This document shows positions 34,201 to 41,858 of a stretch of 50,500 nucleotides of DNA, piece after piece (positions within the stretch are counted from its first letter, which is position 1; the number at the start of each line of letters is the position of its first letter). This stretch comes from JBFXAN01 sp050184225. Its GTDB lineage: Bacteria; Chloroflexota; Dehalococcoidia; CAUJGQ01. Location of the stretch: assembly GCA_050184225.1 (NCBI GenBank), contig JBFXAN010000032.1:1-50500 (forward strand), in the 5' to 3' direction. Under the pieces are notes generated by a model. The model was not told the DNA's origin. It did no database searches and was given only the letters and a program-made list of their open reading frames with translations. The position numbers were made by a program, and so were the translations under genes.

Positions 34201-34861
34201 GGCGCCGTTCCGCTCGCTGTTCGAGTGCATCCAGCGGACGGGGCTGGCGCGGGGGGCGGCGGAGAATCTGATCCTGGCGGGCGCCTTCGACGGTCTTGGG
34301 CTGGCGCGGCGGGATCTGCTCTGGCAGCTCGGCCTGTTTGTCGGGGTGAGCGGACGGCGGCGGAGGGCGGCGGATGGGCGGCGCGGGCGGCAGTCCGCGC
34401 TGCCGCTGCCGGTGGACGGGAACATGGTGGACCTGCCGCCGATGTCGGCTTGGAACCGGCTGGTTGCCGAGCACGCGACGCTCGACTTCTCGCCGGGGGC
34501 GCATCCGCTCGCGCTGATGCGCGCGGGGCTTGGGGAGGGAGTCCATACGAGCCGGCATGTCGCCCGCGCGCGCGATGATACCGCCGTGCGATTGGCCGGG
34601 TTGGTTGTCAGCCGGCAGCAGCCGACGACCGCCAAAGGGGTGCTCTTCATCCTGCTGGAAGACGAGTTTGGGCTGACCAACGTCGTCGTGCATCCCGCGC
34701 TCTATGATCGGCAGCGGCTGATCGTGCGGACGGAGCCGTTTGTAATCGTGGACGGCGTACTGCAGCGGAACGGGCGGACCTCGAGCGTGCGCGCCCACCG
34801 CTTCACCACGCTGCGGCCGCCGACCGACCTCGTCGCACCGGCGTCCCGCGACTTTCACTAG
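31181..34861 (+). CDS. dnaE2: Error-prone DNA polymerase DnaE2 with N-terminal DUF6504-like domain
   Basis: Alpha subunit-type polymerase of translesion synthesis, 1226 residues. Residues about 28-103 (RPLSVTCDARGRPQAVL ... DEWLVEEEWWRLPIRRHYRQ ... DGRWYRQ) resemble DUF6504, which is normally a separate small protein beside imuB and dnaE2. A Gly/Ser/Pro linker (105-133) encoded by an inverted repeat follows, then the PHP domain (VELHCHSSFSLREGAS from 135; TDHDGLYG), the palm with PDIDLDFPRD, the finger region and the C-terminal OB fold. GGAGG at 31169-31173 sets the start inside imuB. With imuB it forms a DNA-damage mutagenesis cassette. Two separate genes fused by repeat insertion is my inference. 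Confidence 0.9.
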   Translation: MVTAPRTTVRAGGGALTVDHLQPLNVPRPLSVTCDARGRPQAVLLGGGWTAVVALVDEWLVEEEWWRLPIRRHYRQILLADDRLLTLFEDLEDPTDGRWYRQNYSSVSGGGWGAGLMAPGTSPLISDTQHPAPYVELHCHSSFSLREGASTPAELLNQAVKLGYDALALTDHDGLYGAMEFAREAHARRIQPIIGAELTLPNGHHLTFLVESAQGYATLCRLISRRMGTPRRVLTPHADASSEGDAEDSAWDWERELDELSPISGLIVLSGCAKGEIPALVQAGWRAEAEAVAGKYIRWFGRENVFLELQQNFVHGDGARNAALVDLAQQLGIGVVATNNVHYHERDRSRLHDVLVAIRHRTTLDASHQLRRANSEFYLKAPTAMVALFDQCPEAIAATRRIAERCAGFDPSRDLGYAFPIYDVRSGHTPDEHLAAICREALDRKYNLGEVGLRQRALVRLEDELALIKLHKLAGFFLTYRDILALAGEVAHDLHGRDPALPPDERPVGRGRGSSVSSIVCYLIGLSHVDPVRNELFLGRFLNEELGSVPDIDLDFPRDIRAELIERMYTKYQGRVGLVCILPTYRLRSAVRDVGKALGLPLPDLEKLARLGGHWSGATSLAAEMARIPELTGRVDAPLWRDLIDLTGQIAGFPRHVSQHVGGMVISAGPLVEAVPLEPTRMPERYVIQWDKDAADDARFVKIDFLALGMLSLVDECLDMIQERHGRTVDFSHIGYEDPEIYERICEADTVGLFQIESRAQIQTLPHTQPRTIDDLAVEVAIVRPGPIVGGAFRPYMDYRRRLAAGATYEELNVHFDHDLLKPVLRETLGVILYQEQVLQVAMAIGGFSIGEAESLRRSMSRHRSLEAMEAHWPQFRDGARANDVPEATARTIFDKLLGFASFGFPKSHAVAFARLAYESAWLRYTYPAEYICALFNNQPMGFYSVGVLTGDAKRHGVAVLGPDINRSAAMCTVEDNAGNAAVRLGLSSVREVSGEVAEAIVAARGEAPFRSLFECIQRTGLARGAAENLILAGAFDGLGLARRDLLWQLGLFVGVSGRRRRAADGRRGRQSALPLPVDGNMVDLPPMSAWNRLVAEHATLDFSPGAHPLALMRAGLGEGVHTSRHVARARDDTAVRLAGLVVSRQQPTTAKGVLFILLEDEFGLTNVVVHPALYDRQRLIVRTEPFVIVDGVLQRNGRTSSVRAHRFTTLRPPTDLVAPASRDFH
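31511..31549. repeat. Inverted repeat inside dnaE2 coding the domain linker
   Basis: GGGTGGGGTGCCGG (31511-31524) pairs with CCGGCACCTCACCC (31536-31549) at 13 of 14 positions over an 11-base loop. It encodes the linker between the DUF6504-like and PHP domains of DnaE2. Confidence 0.6.
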
Positions 34862-35025
34862 AGCGTGATATGAACTTGGAGCGGGACGGGCACCAGCCGC
34901 GTGAGCATGAGCAGCGCGAAGGCGACGATGTGCAGCCCGGCCAGCATGGCGGGCAGGCGTTCGTCGTTGCGGGCGAGGCGGCGGAAGCGCTGGGGCTGCG
35001 AGTCTGGTTTGAGGACGAAGCAGGT
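34858..35025 (-). pseudogene. C-terminal transposase remnant (IS5-like)
   Basis: About 55 residues ending RFRRLARNDERLPAMLAG and a hydrophobic tail (LHIVAFALLMLTRL) resemble the C-terminal helix of IS5-group DDE transposases (RRLxxDYExLP...LMLRRL). The Tyr of the DYE motif is absent and no upstream catalytic region is visible. Its stop overlaps the dnaE2 stop on the other strand. With the IS630 remnant it fills the 717-base gap between dnaE2 and the DUF35 gene. The assignment is tentative. Confidence 0.4.
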
Positions 35026-35198
35026 CCCTTCCAAGCCAGCCCCCATCCCGGCGTCTCCTGGCAACCCGAAAGCCAGCCCGCGCACACCAGCGTCGCCAGC
35101 ACCTGGGCGGCTCGGAGCATGCACCTGCCGCCCCATCCGCCGTCAACGACGCTGCGTGACCTGCACCTGCCAAGGCTATGCCCGTGCTAACTGACCCA

Positions 35199-35503
35199 CT
35201 AGCCGGACTCCGCCTGCCACGCCGCGACCTCGGCCTCCTTGTGTTGCCTTGCCCGCTGGATCGATTTCTGCAGACTGAAACTTTCTTGCCGCAGCAGGCG
35301 ACTGACGTGGGCGGCGTGCTAGTGCACCCCGAACGCGCGCTGGATGACGGCGGCCACCCGCTTGATCGTCCACACCTGCCCGACGAAGCCGTACGCCTCC
35401 GCGCCCTTCGCCAAAAGTCCGGTACCTGCGCTCGCTGCGCGGCGGTCAGCTTTGGCGTAAGACCGGGCGCCGGATGGCGGCGCAGCGTCTGGACTCCACT
35501 CAC
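35199..35503 (-). pseudogene. IS630-family transposase N-terminal remnant
   Basis: The helix-turn-helix part of an IS630-family transposase. After LTAAQRAQVP the reading frame breaks near 35420; the continuing frame gives LLAKGAEAYGFVGQVW, TIKRVAAVIQRAFGVH, then a TAG stop where the family has Tyr, then HAAHVSRLLRQESFSLQKSI to a TAG at about 35199. So there is at least one frameshift and one nonsense codon. No DDE catalytic part follows, and no terminal inverted repeats were found. It marks the left edge of the low-GC region. Confidence 0.75.
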
Positions 35504-35578
35504 GCCATCTCGATCAACAGTTGTCCTTTAGAGGGGGTGACAGTCCGTATCCATATTCGGCAGTGTCTACCCGTCACT

Positions 35579-36034
35579 TCATGGCACGCACTGCCACTGC
35601 ACCAGCGTTACTTGCTCCGACGGGTGATCTTCAAAAACCGCCTCCACCCGTTTACCAATTGTCACTTCTTGCAACGGATCACCTAGCAGATTCCCTATGA
35701 TGCGGACATTGCCGGCGTCGGGCAATTCGACCAATATGACCACGTATGGACAGGCGTTTGTCAGGGCCGGGTGAACCGGATGCCAGATGCGCTCCCAACT
35801 GTAGATGAGCCCACGTCCAGTGGTGCGATGCCATCTCAAATCGGACGAGTGGCACCTGTGGCATATCCACTCTGGTCCGAACTGGAATGTCCCACAGGCA
35901 CCGCAGCGCTGCACCGCTAACTCGTGGCGCCTGGTTGCCTCCCAAAACTCGCTATCCAGCCCATCAGGACTCGGTGCGGGAAGCGGAATACCGGTGGGCA
36001 GGTATGACGTCACTTCGCGAGTGTTCGCCGTCAT
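35579..36034 (-). CDS. DUF35 OB-fold zinc-ribbon protein (ChsH2/DUF35-like)
   Basis: A 151-residue protein with a rubredoxin-like zinc ribbon (Cys44, Cys47, Cys58, Cys61: CGAC and CHRC) and an OB fold (RGLIYSWERIWHPVHPA ... VVILVELPD ... GNLLGD). DUF35 proteins bind thiolase-fold partners and organise acyl-CoA handling; in ChsH2-Ltp2 the DUF35 domain is required for the aldolase. Its gene follows the thiolase-fold gene by 11 bases and is the last of the minus-strand catabolic run, so the two most likely form one complex. The N-terminal helix FWEATRRHELAVQRC is typical. Confidence 0.88.
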   Translation of the reverse strand: MTANTREVTSYLPTGIPLPAPSPDGLDSEFWEATRRHELAVQRCGACGTFQFGPEWICHRCHSSDLRWHRTTGRGLIYSWERIWHPVHPALTNACPYVVILVELPDAGNVRIIGNLLGDPLQEVTIGKRVEAVFEDHPSEQVTLVQWQCVP

Positions 36035-36045
36035 CTTGTGGCTCC

Positions 36046-37221
36046 CTAGGCGTGAAGGATGAGACTACTGACCGGTTGCACCATCGGTCCGGAACAAACC
36101 ATCGAAATCCTGGCATCCGGCACTTGGCAGGTAGAGGTGCCCCGTACCTGTCGCACGGCCTCGGTGATCAGTTCCAGGCCGTGCATGTAGCACTCTGCAA
36201 GGTTGCCGCCACTCGTGTTCAGCGGCAATCGGCCCCCCGCGGCTTGGAGGTTCTTCACTGTCATAAATTCCTCCACGTTGTCCGGCGAGCAAAAGCCATG
36301 CTCTACTAAACTCATCATCACGCCACCGGTAAAGTTCTCGTAGGATTGCACGACATCGACATCGTGGGGTTCGATGCCTGCCATTGCATACAATCGCTTC
36401 GCCACGGTCTTGAAGTTGGACGTCGCGTAATCCGGCGCATTATGCACCGGGGCGGCCTGCCGGTAGTCAGAGCCCTGCGCCGCGGCAATGAGATAAGCTG
36501 GTTGTTGCTTAAGATCGCGAGCTCGTGCAGTGGTCGTGAGAATTACTGCGGCAGCACCGTCGTTTTCCTGACAACAGTCGAAGAGATGAAACGGCTCAAC
36601 GATCCAGCGCGAGTTGTCGTAGTCGTCCGAGGAGAGCGGGCGCCCGTACATCACGGCCCGCGGATTGGACTGGGCGTGATGGTACGAGGTCAAGGCGATC
36701 GCCTTGAGCGGCTCCTGACTGATGTGATGATCGTGCATAAAGCGGCGCACGCGCATCGCAAACGACTGAGCTGGGGACAATAGCCCATACGGGGCGGAGT
36801 AGGAGGCAGGGTATGTTACCGCCTTCCGCGTGCTGCCTTGGCCAAATCGACCGAATTGTCCCTGCGCAAGACCTCGGTACACAACAACATAGTTACAGTA
36901 GCCGGCCACAAGTGCCGCAGCCGCATTGGCCACGGCACCCGATCCACCACCACCGCCACCACCCCAGAACATATTCGAGAAGGAAAGATCTGGAATGCCC
37001 AGCGCCGCTTGTAGTCGCGGTGGGTCATTGCGGTCGTTACTGTACGAGGCGAACCCGTCGATGTCCTTGGGATTCAGACCGGCATCATCCGAAGCCTTGA
37101 GAATTGCTTCGAGGGTTAGCTGAAATTCGGCCATCGGTGCGCTGCCACGCTTGTAATAGGTCGTCTCGCCGATGCCAACGATGGCGACTTTGTTCTTTAT
37201 CGTTGAGCCGTCCATGGTCAT
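36046..37221 (-). CDS. Thiolase-fold protein, Ltp2-like aldolase candidate
   Basis: A 391-residue thiolase-superfamily protein of the SCP-x/Ltp group. The nucleophilic Cys of true thiolases is missing: its region (residues 84-95) is a run of seven Gly then Ser-Gly. Instead two Tyr are in place, Tyr294 (VVQSYENF) and Tyr345 (NLAECYMHG), matching the catalytic tyrosines reported for Ltp2 aldolases that cut beta-hydroxyacyl-CoA. NTSGGN keeps the CoA-site loop. It pairs with the DUF35 gene downstream. I infer retro-aldol release of acetyl- or propionyl-CoA from a CoA-activated substrate. GGAG stands 6 bases before the ATG. A dpp-type remnant separates it from the CoA-transferases. Confidence 0.78.
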   Translation of the reverse strand: MTMDGSTIKNKVAIVGIGETTYYKRGSAPMAEFQLTLEAILKASDDAGLNPKDIDGFASYSNDRNDPPRLQAALGIPDLSFSNMFWGGGGGGGSGAVANAAAALVAGYCNYVVVYRGLAQGQFGRFGQGSTRKAVTYPASYSAPYGLLSPAQSFAMRVRRFMHDHHISQEPLKAIALTSYHHAQSNPRAVMYGRPLSSDDYDNSRWIVEPFHLFDCCQENDGAAAVILTTTARARDLKQQPAYLIAAAQGSDYRQAAPVHNAPDYATSNFKTVAKRLYAMAGIEPHDVDVVQSYENFTGGVMMSLVEHGFCSPDNVEEFMTVKNLQAAGGRLPLNTSGGNLAECYMHGLELITEAVRQVRGTSTCQVPDARISMVCSGPMVQPVSSLILHA

Positions 37222-37264
37222 GAGAATCTCCGTTCTACGCTGTGGCCGTAGTGTTCCTGAAACA

Positions 37265-37679
37265 TCACCCCCGCGCGCGACGGAGTCGGGGGTCGATGAT
37301 GTCGCGCAGGGCGTCGCCGAACATGTTGGCGCTAAGGACGACCAGGGTGAGCGCCAGGCCGGGGAAGATCGCTATCCACGGCGCCCGGATCATGTACCGC
37401 AAAGCCGAACCGCTGAACATGCTTCCCCAGGACGGCACGTTGAGCGGGACGCCGAGGTAGCTGAGCGATGCTTCCGACAGAATTGCGCTCCCCAGGGAGA
37501 TTGCTGGCGATGACGATGATCGGCGCCAGCGCGTCGCCAAGATCACGTTCTGGAGGCTGGCGCAAAAGGCCGGCGGCGATCGTTAGCGCGGGCAGGAGCA
37601 GCAACAAGAACACGGGGATGCTGAGACCAAATACCCCAAAGAGGGCGCTCAAGAGACGGCGGGCGATGTATGCTTGCAA
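37265..37679 (-). pseudogene. Deletion-fused remnant of dppB and dppC permeases
   Basis: The first ~25 codons (from 37679: MQAYIARRLLSALFGVFGLS) are a DppB-type N-terminus. They run directly into the C-terminal part of a DppC-type permease: ALAPIIVIAS, then in another frame SLGSAILSEASLSYLG to the usual ending DIIDPRLRR. Most of both permeases is deleted, and one extra A at the AGCAATC site (about 37500) shifts the frame within the DppC part. Intact dppB and dppC genes of a different sequence lie upstream at 43105-44996. Confidence 0.8.
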
Positions 37680-37761
37680 CCCCGGACTTCCTTACTATAC
37701 ATCTACGCGTTTGTGCGTCTCGCCGAGCGGTGGTCCGCTTGGGAGCGAGATGTAGCACCAG

Positions 37762-39051
37762 TCAGATCACGCCGTTCCGCTTCAAGCTGGCCCGCTGCAC
37801 ATCGTCGACACCGACTTCGGCAAGCACGTCATCATTGTCTTCCCCGAGGAGCGGCGCACGCCGCCTAATTTGCCACGGCGTCTCCGAAAACCGATAGGGA
37901 GCGCCTGGATAGCGCACATGGCGATTCAACTCGGGATGCTCCACTTCGACTGGGAATCCCCGCGCCAAGACATGCGGGTCTTCCATCGCCTCCTCCGGCG
38001 AGTAGATAATGGCGTTCTGGAATCCGCGTTCTTGCCCGCCGATAAAGAAGTCGTACGCGGGCAGATGCGCAGCGAGGAAATTCATTGCCTCACGGCCGGC
38101 AGCGAGCTTCATGCGCGCGTCGTCATCTTCCTCAATTGATCCCATCTGAATACGCGGACCATGCATCGCGGCCTCAAGAATCGCCGCCTCATAGAACTGG
38201 TCGATCAGTCCCAGGCTCTCAATCCACTGGTAGACTCGTCCGAACTGGCTCGGAGAACGAGGAGGCACACCGCTGTTGACGTAGCGACCGTCCGCGCATT
38301 GCACTTGGCTGTCCATGGTGCGTCGAGTTGACGCATGGCGTCCCGTCTGGCGCCGGACTGTCTGACCAGAAACCAACCAGGTATAGCTCGCCGCCTCGGT
38401 CGTCACATTAGACGCGGCGTGAAGATTCACATCGATAAGCTGCCCACGACCAGTCTGTTCACGCGAAAGGAGTGCGACCATGACCGACAACACTGCGAAG
38501 TGACAGCCGGTTTGATAGCCCTGGTTTCCTCCTGGGCGGATGGGTGGCAGCGTCTGATCATCGTATCCGCAACTCCAGACCGGCCCGGCACCCGCCAAGA
38601 TCGTCAAGTCCGTTGCCTGCTCGGTCGAACGCGGTCCCGAGCGACCAAAGGGTGTAATCGACACCATGATGAGACGCTCATTGACCGGCTGGAGATGCTC
38701 ATAGTCCAAGCCAAGTTCGGCCAGTCGCCTGTGAGGCTCACTCTCCAAGAGGACGTCTGCACTCGCGACCAAGCGCCGGAAGATGGTCTGGCCTTCCACT
38801 TGCTCTAAGTTGAGAGTCACCGCACGTTTATTCGTGTTGTAATGCCAGAAGTATAGACTGTGTTCTCGGTCTGGTATGTCGTCAGCAAATGGGCCATAGT
38901 CCCGAGTGTTGTCGCCCGAAAGTGGCTCCACTTTGATCACATCGGCACCCATGTCAGCGAGTATCTTTCCAGCAAACGCGCACTTTTCCTCGCTGAGTTC
39001 GACGACACGCAAGCCAGAGAGGGGGCCACTTCCGCCAGAATCCGAGCTCAT
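37762..39051 (-). CDS. Family III CoA-transferase homologue lacking the catalytic Asp (pair 2, second subunit)
   Basis: CaiB/BaiF-type CoA-transferase fold, 429 residues; the interlocked-ring dimer family. N-terminal LRVVELSEEKCAFAGKILADMGADVIKVEPL and the TGRGQLIDVNLHAA block are typical. The position equivalent to the Asp169 that forms the acyl anhydride in formyl-CoA transferase is Tyr179 (GNQGYQTG). It should therefore not be active alone. Its start overlaps the stop of the Asp-bearing gene upstream as ATGA, which suggests a 1:1 heteromer, as in benzylsuccinate CoA-transferase BbsEF. GC content is visibly lower than in the first 35 kb. Confidence 0.88.
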   Translation of the reverse strand: MSSDSGGSGPLSGLRVVELSEEKCAFAGKILADMGADVIKVEPLSGDNTRDYGPFADDIPDREHSLYFWHYNTNKRAVTLNLEQVEGQTIFRRLVASADVLLESEPHRRLAELGLDYEHLQPVNERLIMVSITPFGRSGPRSTEQATDLTILAGAGPVWSCGYDDQTLPPIRPGGNQGYQTGCHFAVLSVMVALLSREQTGRGQLIDVNLHAASNVTTEAASYTWLVSGQTVRRQTGRHASTRRTMDSQVQCADGRYVNSGVPPRSPSQFGRVYQWIESLGLIDQFYEAAILEAAMHGPRIQMGSIEEDDDARMKLAAGREAMNFLAAHLPAYDFFIGGQERGFQNAIIYSPEEAMEDPHVLARGFPVEVEHPELNRHVRYPGAPYRFSETPWQIRRRAPLLGEDNDDVLAEVGVDDVQRASLKRNGVI

Positions 39052-40322
39052 ATTGCTCCATCCTCGTTCAATTTGGCGATTTCTTGGCTAGTTAGACCAA
39101 GCAGTTGACCAAAGACGTACTCGTTATGCTGTCCCAAGCATGGCGCACCATGCTGTATCTCCCAGTCCGTCTCTGAAAGGTGCACTGGCAGTCCGTCGAC
39201 ACGTACGCGCCCAATTTCATTGTGATCAACCTCGGGCCAGAGTCTCCACGCGCTCGTGTTTGGGTCGCATTCGATACGCTGCTCTGGTGTCTGAACTACG
39301 GACACCGGTACTCCAGCGGTCTGTAGTAATTCCGCTACTACGATCGGATCTCGTTCACGTGTCCATGCACTTATCTGCGCGTCCAGTTCGTCTTCATTGG
39401 CGAGCCGACCTTCAAGCATCGCGAAGCGCGAGTCGCCTGACCAAGGCATGCCGATCACCTGGGCGAGGGCGCGCCAATCGCGGTCATCACGGCAAGCGAC
39501 CGCAACCCATCGATCCTCCCTATCGCCCCACTCATCTGGCTGCTCACGTGGGAGCGATCGGCACGGGAAGACCCCGTGTGGCGACATCGACGGAGACTGG
39601 CTGCGATTCGTGTTCGGCATTCTGGTCCGACGCAAGGGCCGTCCATTTACGGTGTAATCGAGAAGGGCAGGTCCATTAAGTGTGAGAGCCGCTTCAGTGG
39701 TGGCGAAGTCAACCCATTGCCCGTGACCGGTGCGGCGCTGATGGTAAAGCGCCATCAGGATCGCCATCGCCATGTAGTAGCCGCCGGTGTGGTCCATATA
39801 GGAGTAACCCCAGCCTGCCGGCGGTTGATCCGGTAAGCCGGAGTTGAACGTGAGCCCGGAGAACGCCTGCACACTCGGCCCCCACGTCTTGAAGTGCATA
39901 TATGGGCCACTGTGACCAAACCCACAGTTCGAGACGTACACAATCGATGGCTGAATTTCGCGCAAGGTTTCATAGGAGAAGCCCATTCGTGCGAGAACTC
40001 CGCCCGCGAAGTTCTCCGTAACCACGTTTGATATAGCGATCAGGCGGCGAAGTAGCTCACGTGCAGGCTCCGTTTGGAGATTGAGCGTGATGCCAAGCTT
40101 CTCCACGTTGTGATTGTTATAGGCACCGCCGAGCTCGATCCCACGTCGTTCGTCAAGAAACGGGCCTGATCCACGGAGGATGTCCCATCGCCCTTGATTT
40201 GATGGATTCTCGATGCGGATCACTTCAGCGCCGAACGCGGCGAGAAACCGCGTCGCACCTGCTCCGGCTAGCTGACCGGTAAAATCACAGATACGGAGAT
40301 TAGATAGCGCAGTAGAAGCCAT
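39048..40322 (-). CDS. Family III CoA-transferase, Asp-bearing (pair 2, first subunit)
   Basis: CaiB/BaiF family CoA-transferase, 424 residues, moving CoA from a donor such as succinyl-CoA to a carboxylic acid. Family blocks: LRICDFTGQLAGAGATRFLAAFGAEVIRIE, GITLNLQT and RRTGHGQWVDFATTEAAL. The catalytic Asp is Asp177 (SYMDHTGG), aligned by its fixed 21-residue distance before TGxG. The ATG at 40322 is chosen because the earlier in-frame codon (40352) adds residues outside the family. The stop overlaps the next gene (ATGA). The 282 bases upstream (40323-40604) hold no gene I recognise. Confidence 0.9.
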   Translation of the reverse strand: MASTALSNLRICDFTGQLAGAGATRFLAAFGAEVIRIENPSNQGRWDILRGSGPFLDERRGIELGGAYNNHNVEKLGITLNLQTEPARELLRRLIAISNVVTENFAGGVLARMGFSYETLREIQPSIVYVSNCGFGHSGPYMHFKTWGPSVQAFSGLTFNSGLPDQPPAGWGYSYMDHTGGYYMAMAILMALYHQRRTGHGQWVDFATTEAALTLNGPALLDYTVNGRPLRRTRMPNTNRSQSPSMSPHGVFPCRSLPREQPDEWGDREDRWVAVACRDDRDWRALAQVIGMPWSGDSRFAMLEGRLANEDELDAQISAWTRERDPIVVAELLQTAGVPVSVVQTPEQRIECDPNTSAWRLWPEVDHNEIGRVRVDGLPVHLSETDWEIQHGAPCLGQHNEYVFGQLLGLTSQEIAKLNEDGAI

Positions 40323-40604
40323 GATCTCTCTTTCAGTGCTGCAGCCGATCACGTCAATTAACCGGGTGCCCTGGCATGTACACGGCCTGAGATGGCTCGC
40401 TGGGCGATGCGCCTGTGTGTTTCAGTACCTTCTGGCCGTCCATCTGAGAGTCTGGCGGAACGCGCGGCCAGCATCCACACCAACAGCGTGTCATCACACG
40501 CGCCGGTCGATTCACCGCTCTGGGGTTTTTTTCTGCATGGGACACATCTACAGGCATTGACGGTTCATTTCTCCTCACTTCCGGAGTTGGCTCACGGTCA
40601 CGTT

Positions 40605-41858
40605 CTAGTGCCTACCAGTGGGCGCCTCCGCAACGATTCCCATCGTGCGAATTCCTGCAATTTCATCGGTCGAGAGACCAAGCAGTTCGCGCAGGACAAA
40701 ATCGTTGTCTTGACCGAAGAGGGGTGCTGGAACGGTCACCGGCGCAGGAGTCCGGGATAGTTTCCAGGCCACGCGGTTATGCGCTGATGGGCCCATCTCC
40801 GGATGGCTGGTCATCTCAAACAGGCCACGGGCGCGCATGTGCGGGTCCTCGAAGAGCTCAACGACGTCGAGAGCCGCACCGGCCGGCACGCCGACGGCCT
40901 GTAATTGTTGCTGCACGCAGTAGTGATCCAGGGTCCGTGTCCAGTCCGTGATTATCTCGTCAAGCGCATCCTCGTTCTGTTTACGCGTTACGAGGTTTGC
41001 AAACCGCGCATCAGCAGCAAGGTGCGGTTGTCCCATCGCCATGCACATCGCGGCGAAGTCACGGTCATTGCGACATGCGATGGCGACCCAACAGTCGTCA
41101 CCGGAACAGGGATAGACACCATGCGGCGTCATCGTTGGATGGCGATTCCCAATCCGAGATTGGACTCGACCGTTCATCGCATAGTCGATGAGCGCTTCAC
41201 CCACCAGTTGCATCTCGCCCTCGATCATCGCCACTTCTATCTGTTGTCCCTCCCCCGTGCGCCGTCGGAGTCGAAGTGCGGCGAGCGCAACATACGCTGC
41301 CATCAATCCCGCATTCTGGTCGCAATACGCAAATCCAGGTTTGCTCGGTCCGCGGTCGGGATAACCAGTAAGGTGCGAGAGCCCGCTCATGGCATCGACT
41401 CCCGGGCCATACGAGATGCGCTCGCGATAAGGCCCCGACTTCCCGAAGGCAGGCATCGAGACGAGAATGATGTCGGATCGCTCTTTGACGAGGTCGGGAT
41501 AGTCGATCCCAAGGTTTGTGAGCACCCGAGGAGAAAAGTTCTCAAACATGATGTCGCACTTGGCCGCGAGGCGAAGGAAGAGTCTCCGTCCTTCCGGCCG
41601 TGCGACATCAAGCACCAGACTTCGCTTGCTGCGATTGAGTTCGTTGAACGTCGCCATGCGATTCCACGGGTGGTCTGGTGCACCCTCGACCGGTGGGCGG
41701 TCCCCTCCCCGAGCGACATGGCGGCTGTTGGGTGCCTCGATCTTAATCACCTCGGCGCCCATGTCAGCGAGGATCATCGTAGCGATTGGTCCGGCTACCG
41801 CAGTAGTGAAGTCAAGTATGCGGATGCCCACTAAAGGTTTGTGAGTTTGAATACTCAT
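40605..41858 (-). CDS. Family III CoA-transferase, Asp-bearing (pair 1, second subunit)
   Basis: CaiB/BaiF family CoA-transferase, 417 residues. IRILDFTTAVAGPIATMILADMGAEVIKIEAP opens the protein; NRSKRSLVLDVARPEGR and RRTGEGQQIEVAMIEGEM follow. Catalytic Asp180 is in GFAYCDQNAG, at the canonical 21 residues before TGEG. The start ATG shares one base with the stop of the upstream paralogue (TAATG), so translation is coupled. This looks like the catalytic partner of the Asp-lacking gene upstream. It is followed by a 282-base gap before the second pair. Confidence 0.9.
   Translation of the reverse strand: MSIQTHKPLVGIRILDFTTAVAGPIATMILADMGAEVIKIEAPNSRHVARGGDRPPVEGAPDHPWNRMATFNELNRSKRSLVLDVARPEGRRLFLRLAAKCDIMFENFSPRVLTNLGIDYPDLVKERSDIILVSMPAFGKSGPYRERISYGPGVDAMSGLSHLTGYPDRGPSKPGFAYCDQNAGLMAAYVALAALRLRRRTGEGQQIEVAMIEGEMQLVGEALIDYAMNGRVQSRIGNRHPTMTPHGVYPCSGDDCWVAIACRNDRDFAAMCMAMGQPHLAADARFANLVTRKQNEDALDEIITDWTRTLDHYCVQQQLQAVGVPAGAALDVVELFEDPHMRARGLFEMTSHPEMGPSAHNRVAWKLSRTPAPVTVPAPLFGQDNDFVLRELLGLSTDEIAGIRTMGIVAEAPTGRH

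Noticed and set aside
34803..35120. A minus-strand frame beginning like a lipoprotein (LSGCQE).
   Set aside because: The rest is Ser/Pro/Cys-rich noise, it overlaps the dnaE2 end, and another frame there resembles a transposase tail.
32537..35503. A 988-codon open frame on the minus strand opposite dnaE2.
   Set aside because: It is the antisense shadow of dnaE2, Arg/Pro/His-rich with no domain; only its first part past dnaE2 overlaps the IS630 relic.
40354..40578. A 74-codon frame in the gap between the CoA-transferase pairs.
   Set aside because: No family features, no ribosome-binding site, unusual Cys/Trp/Pro content; treated as non-coding.
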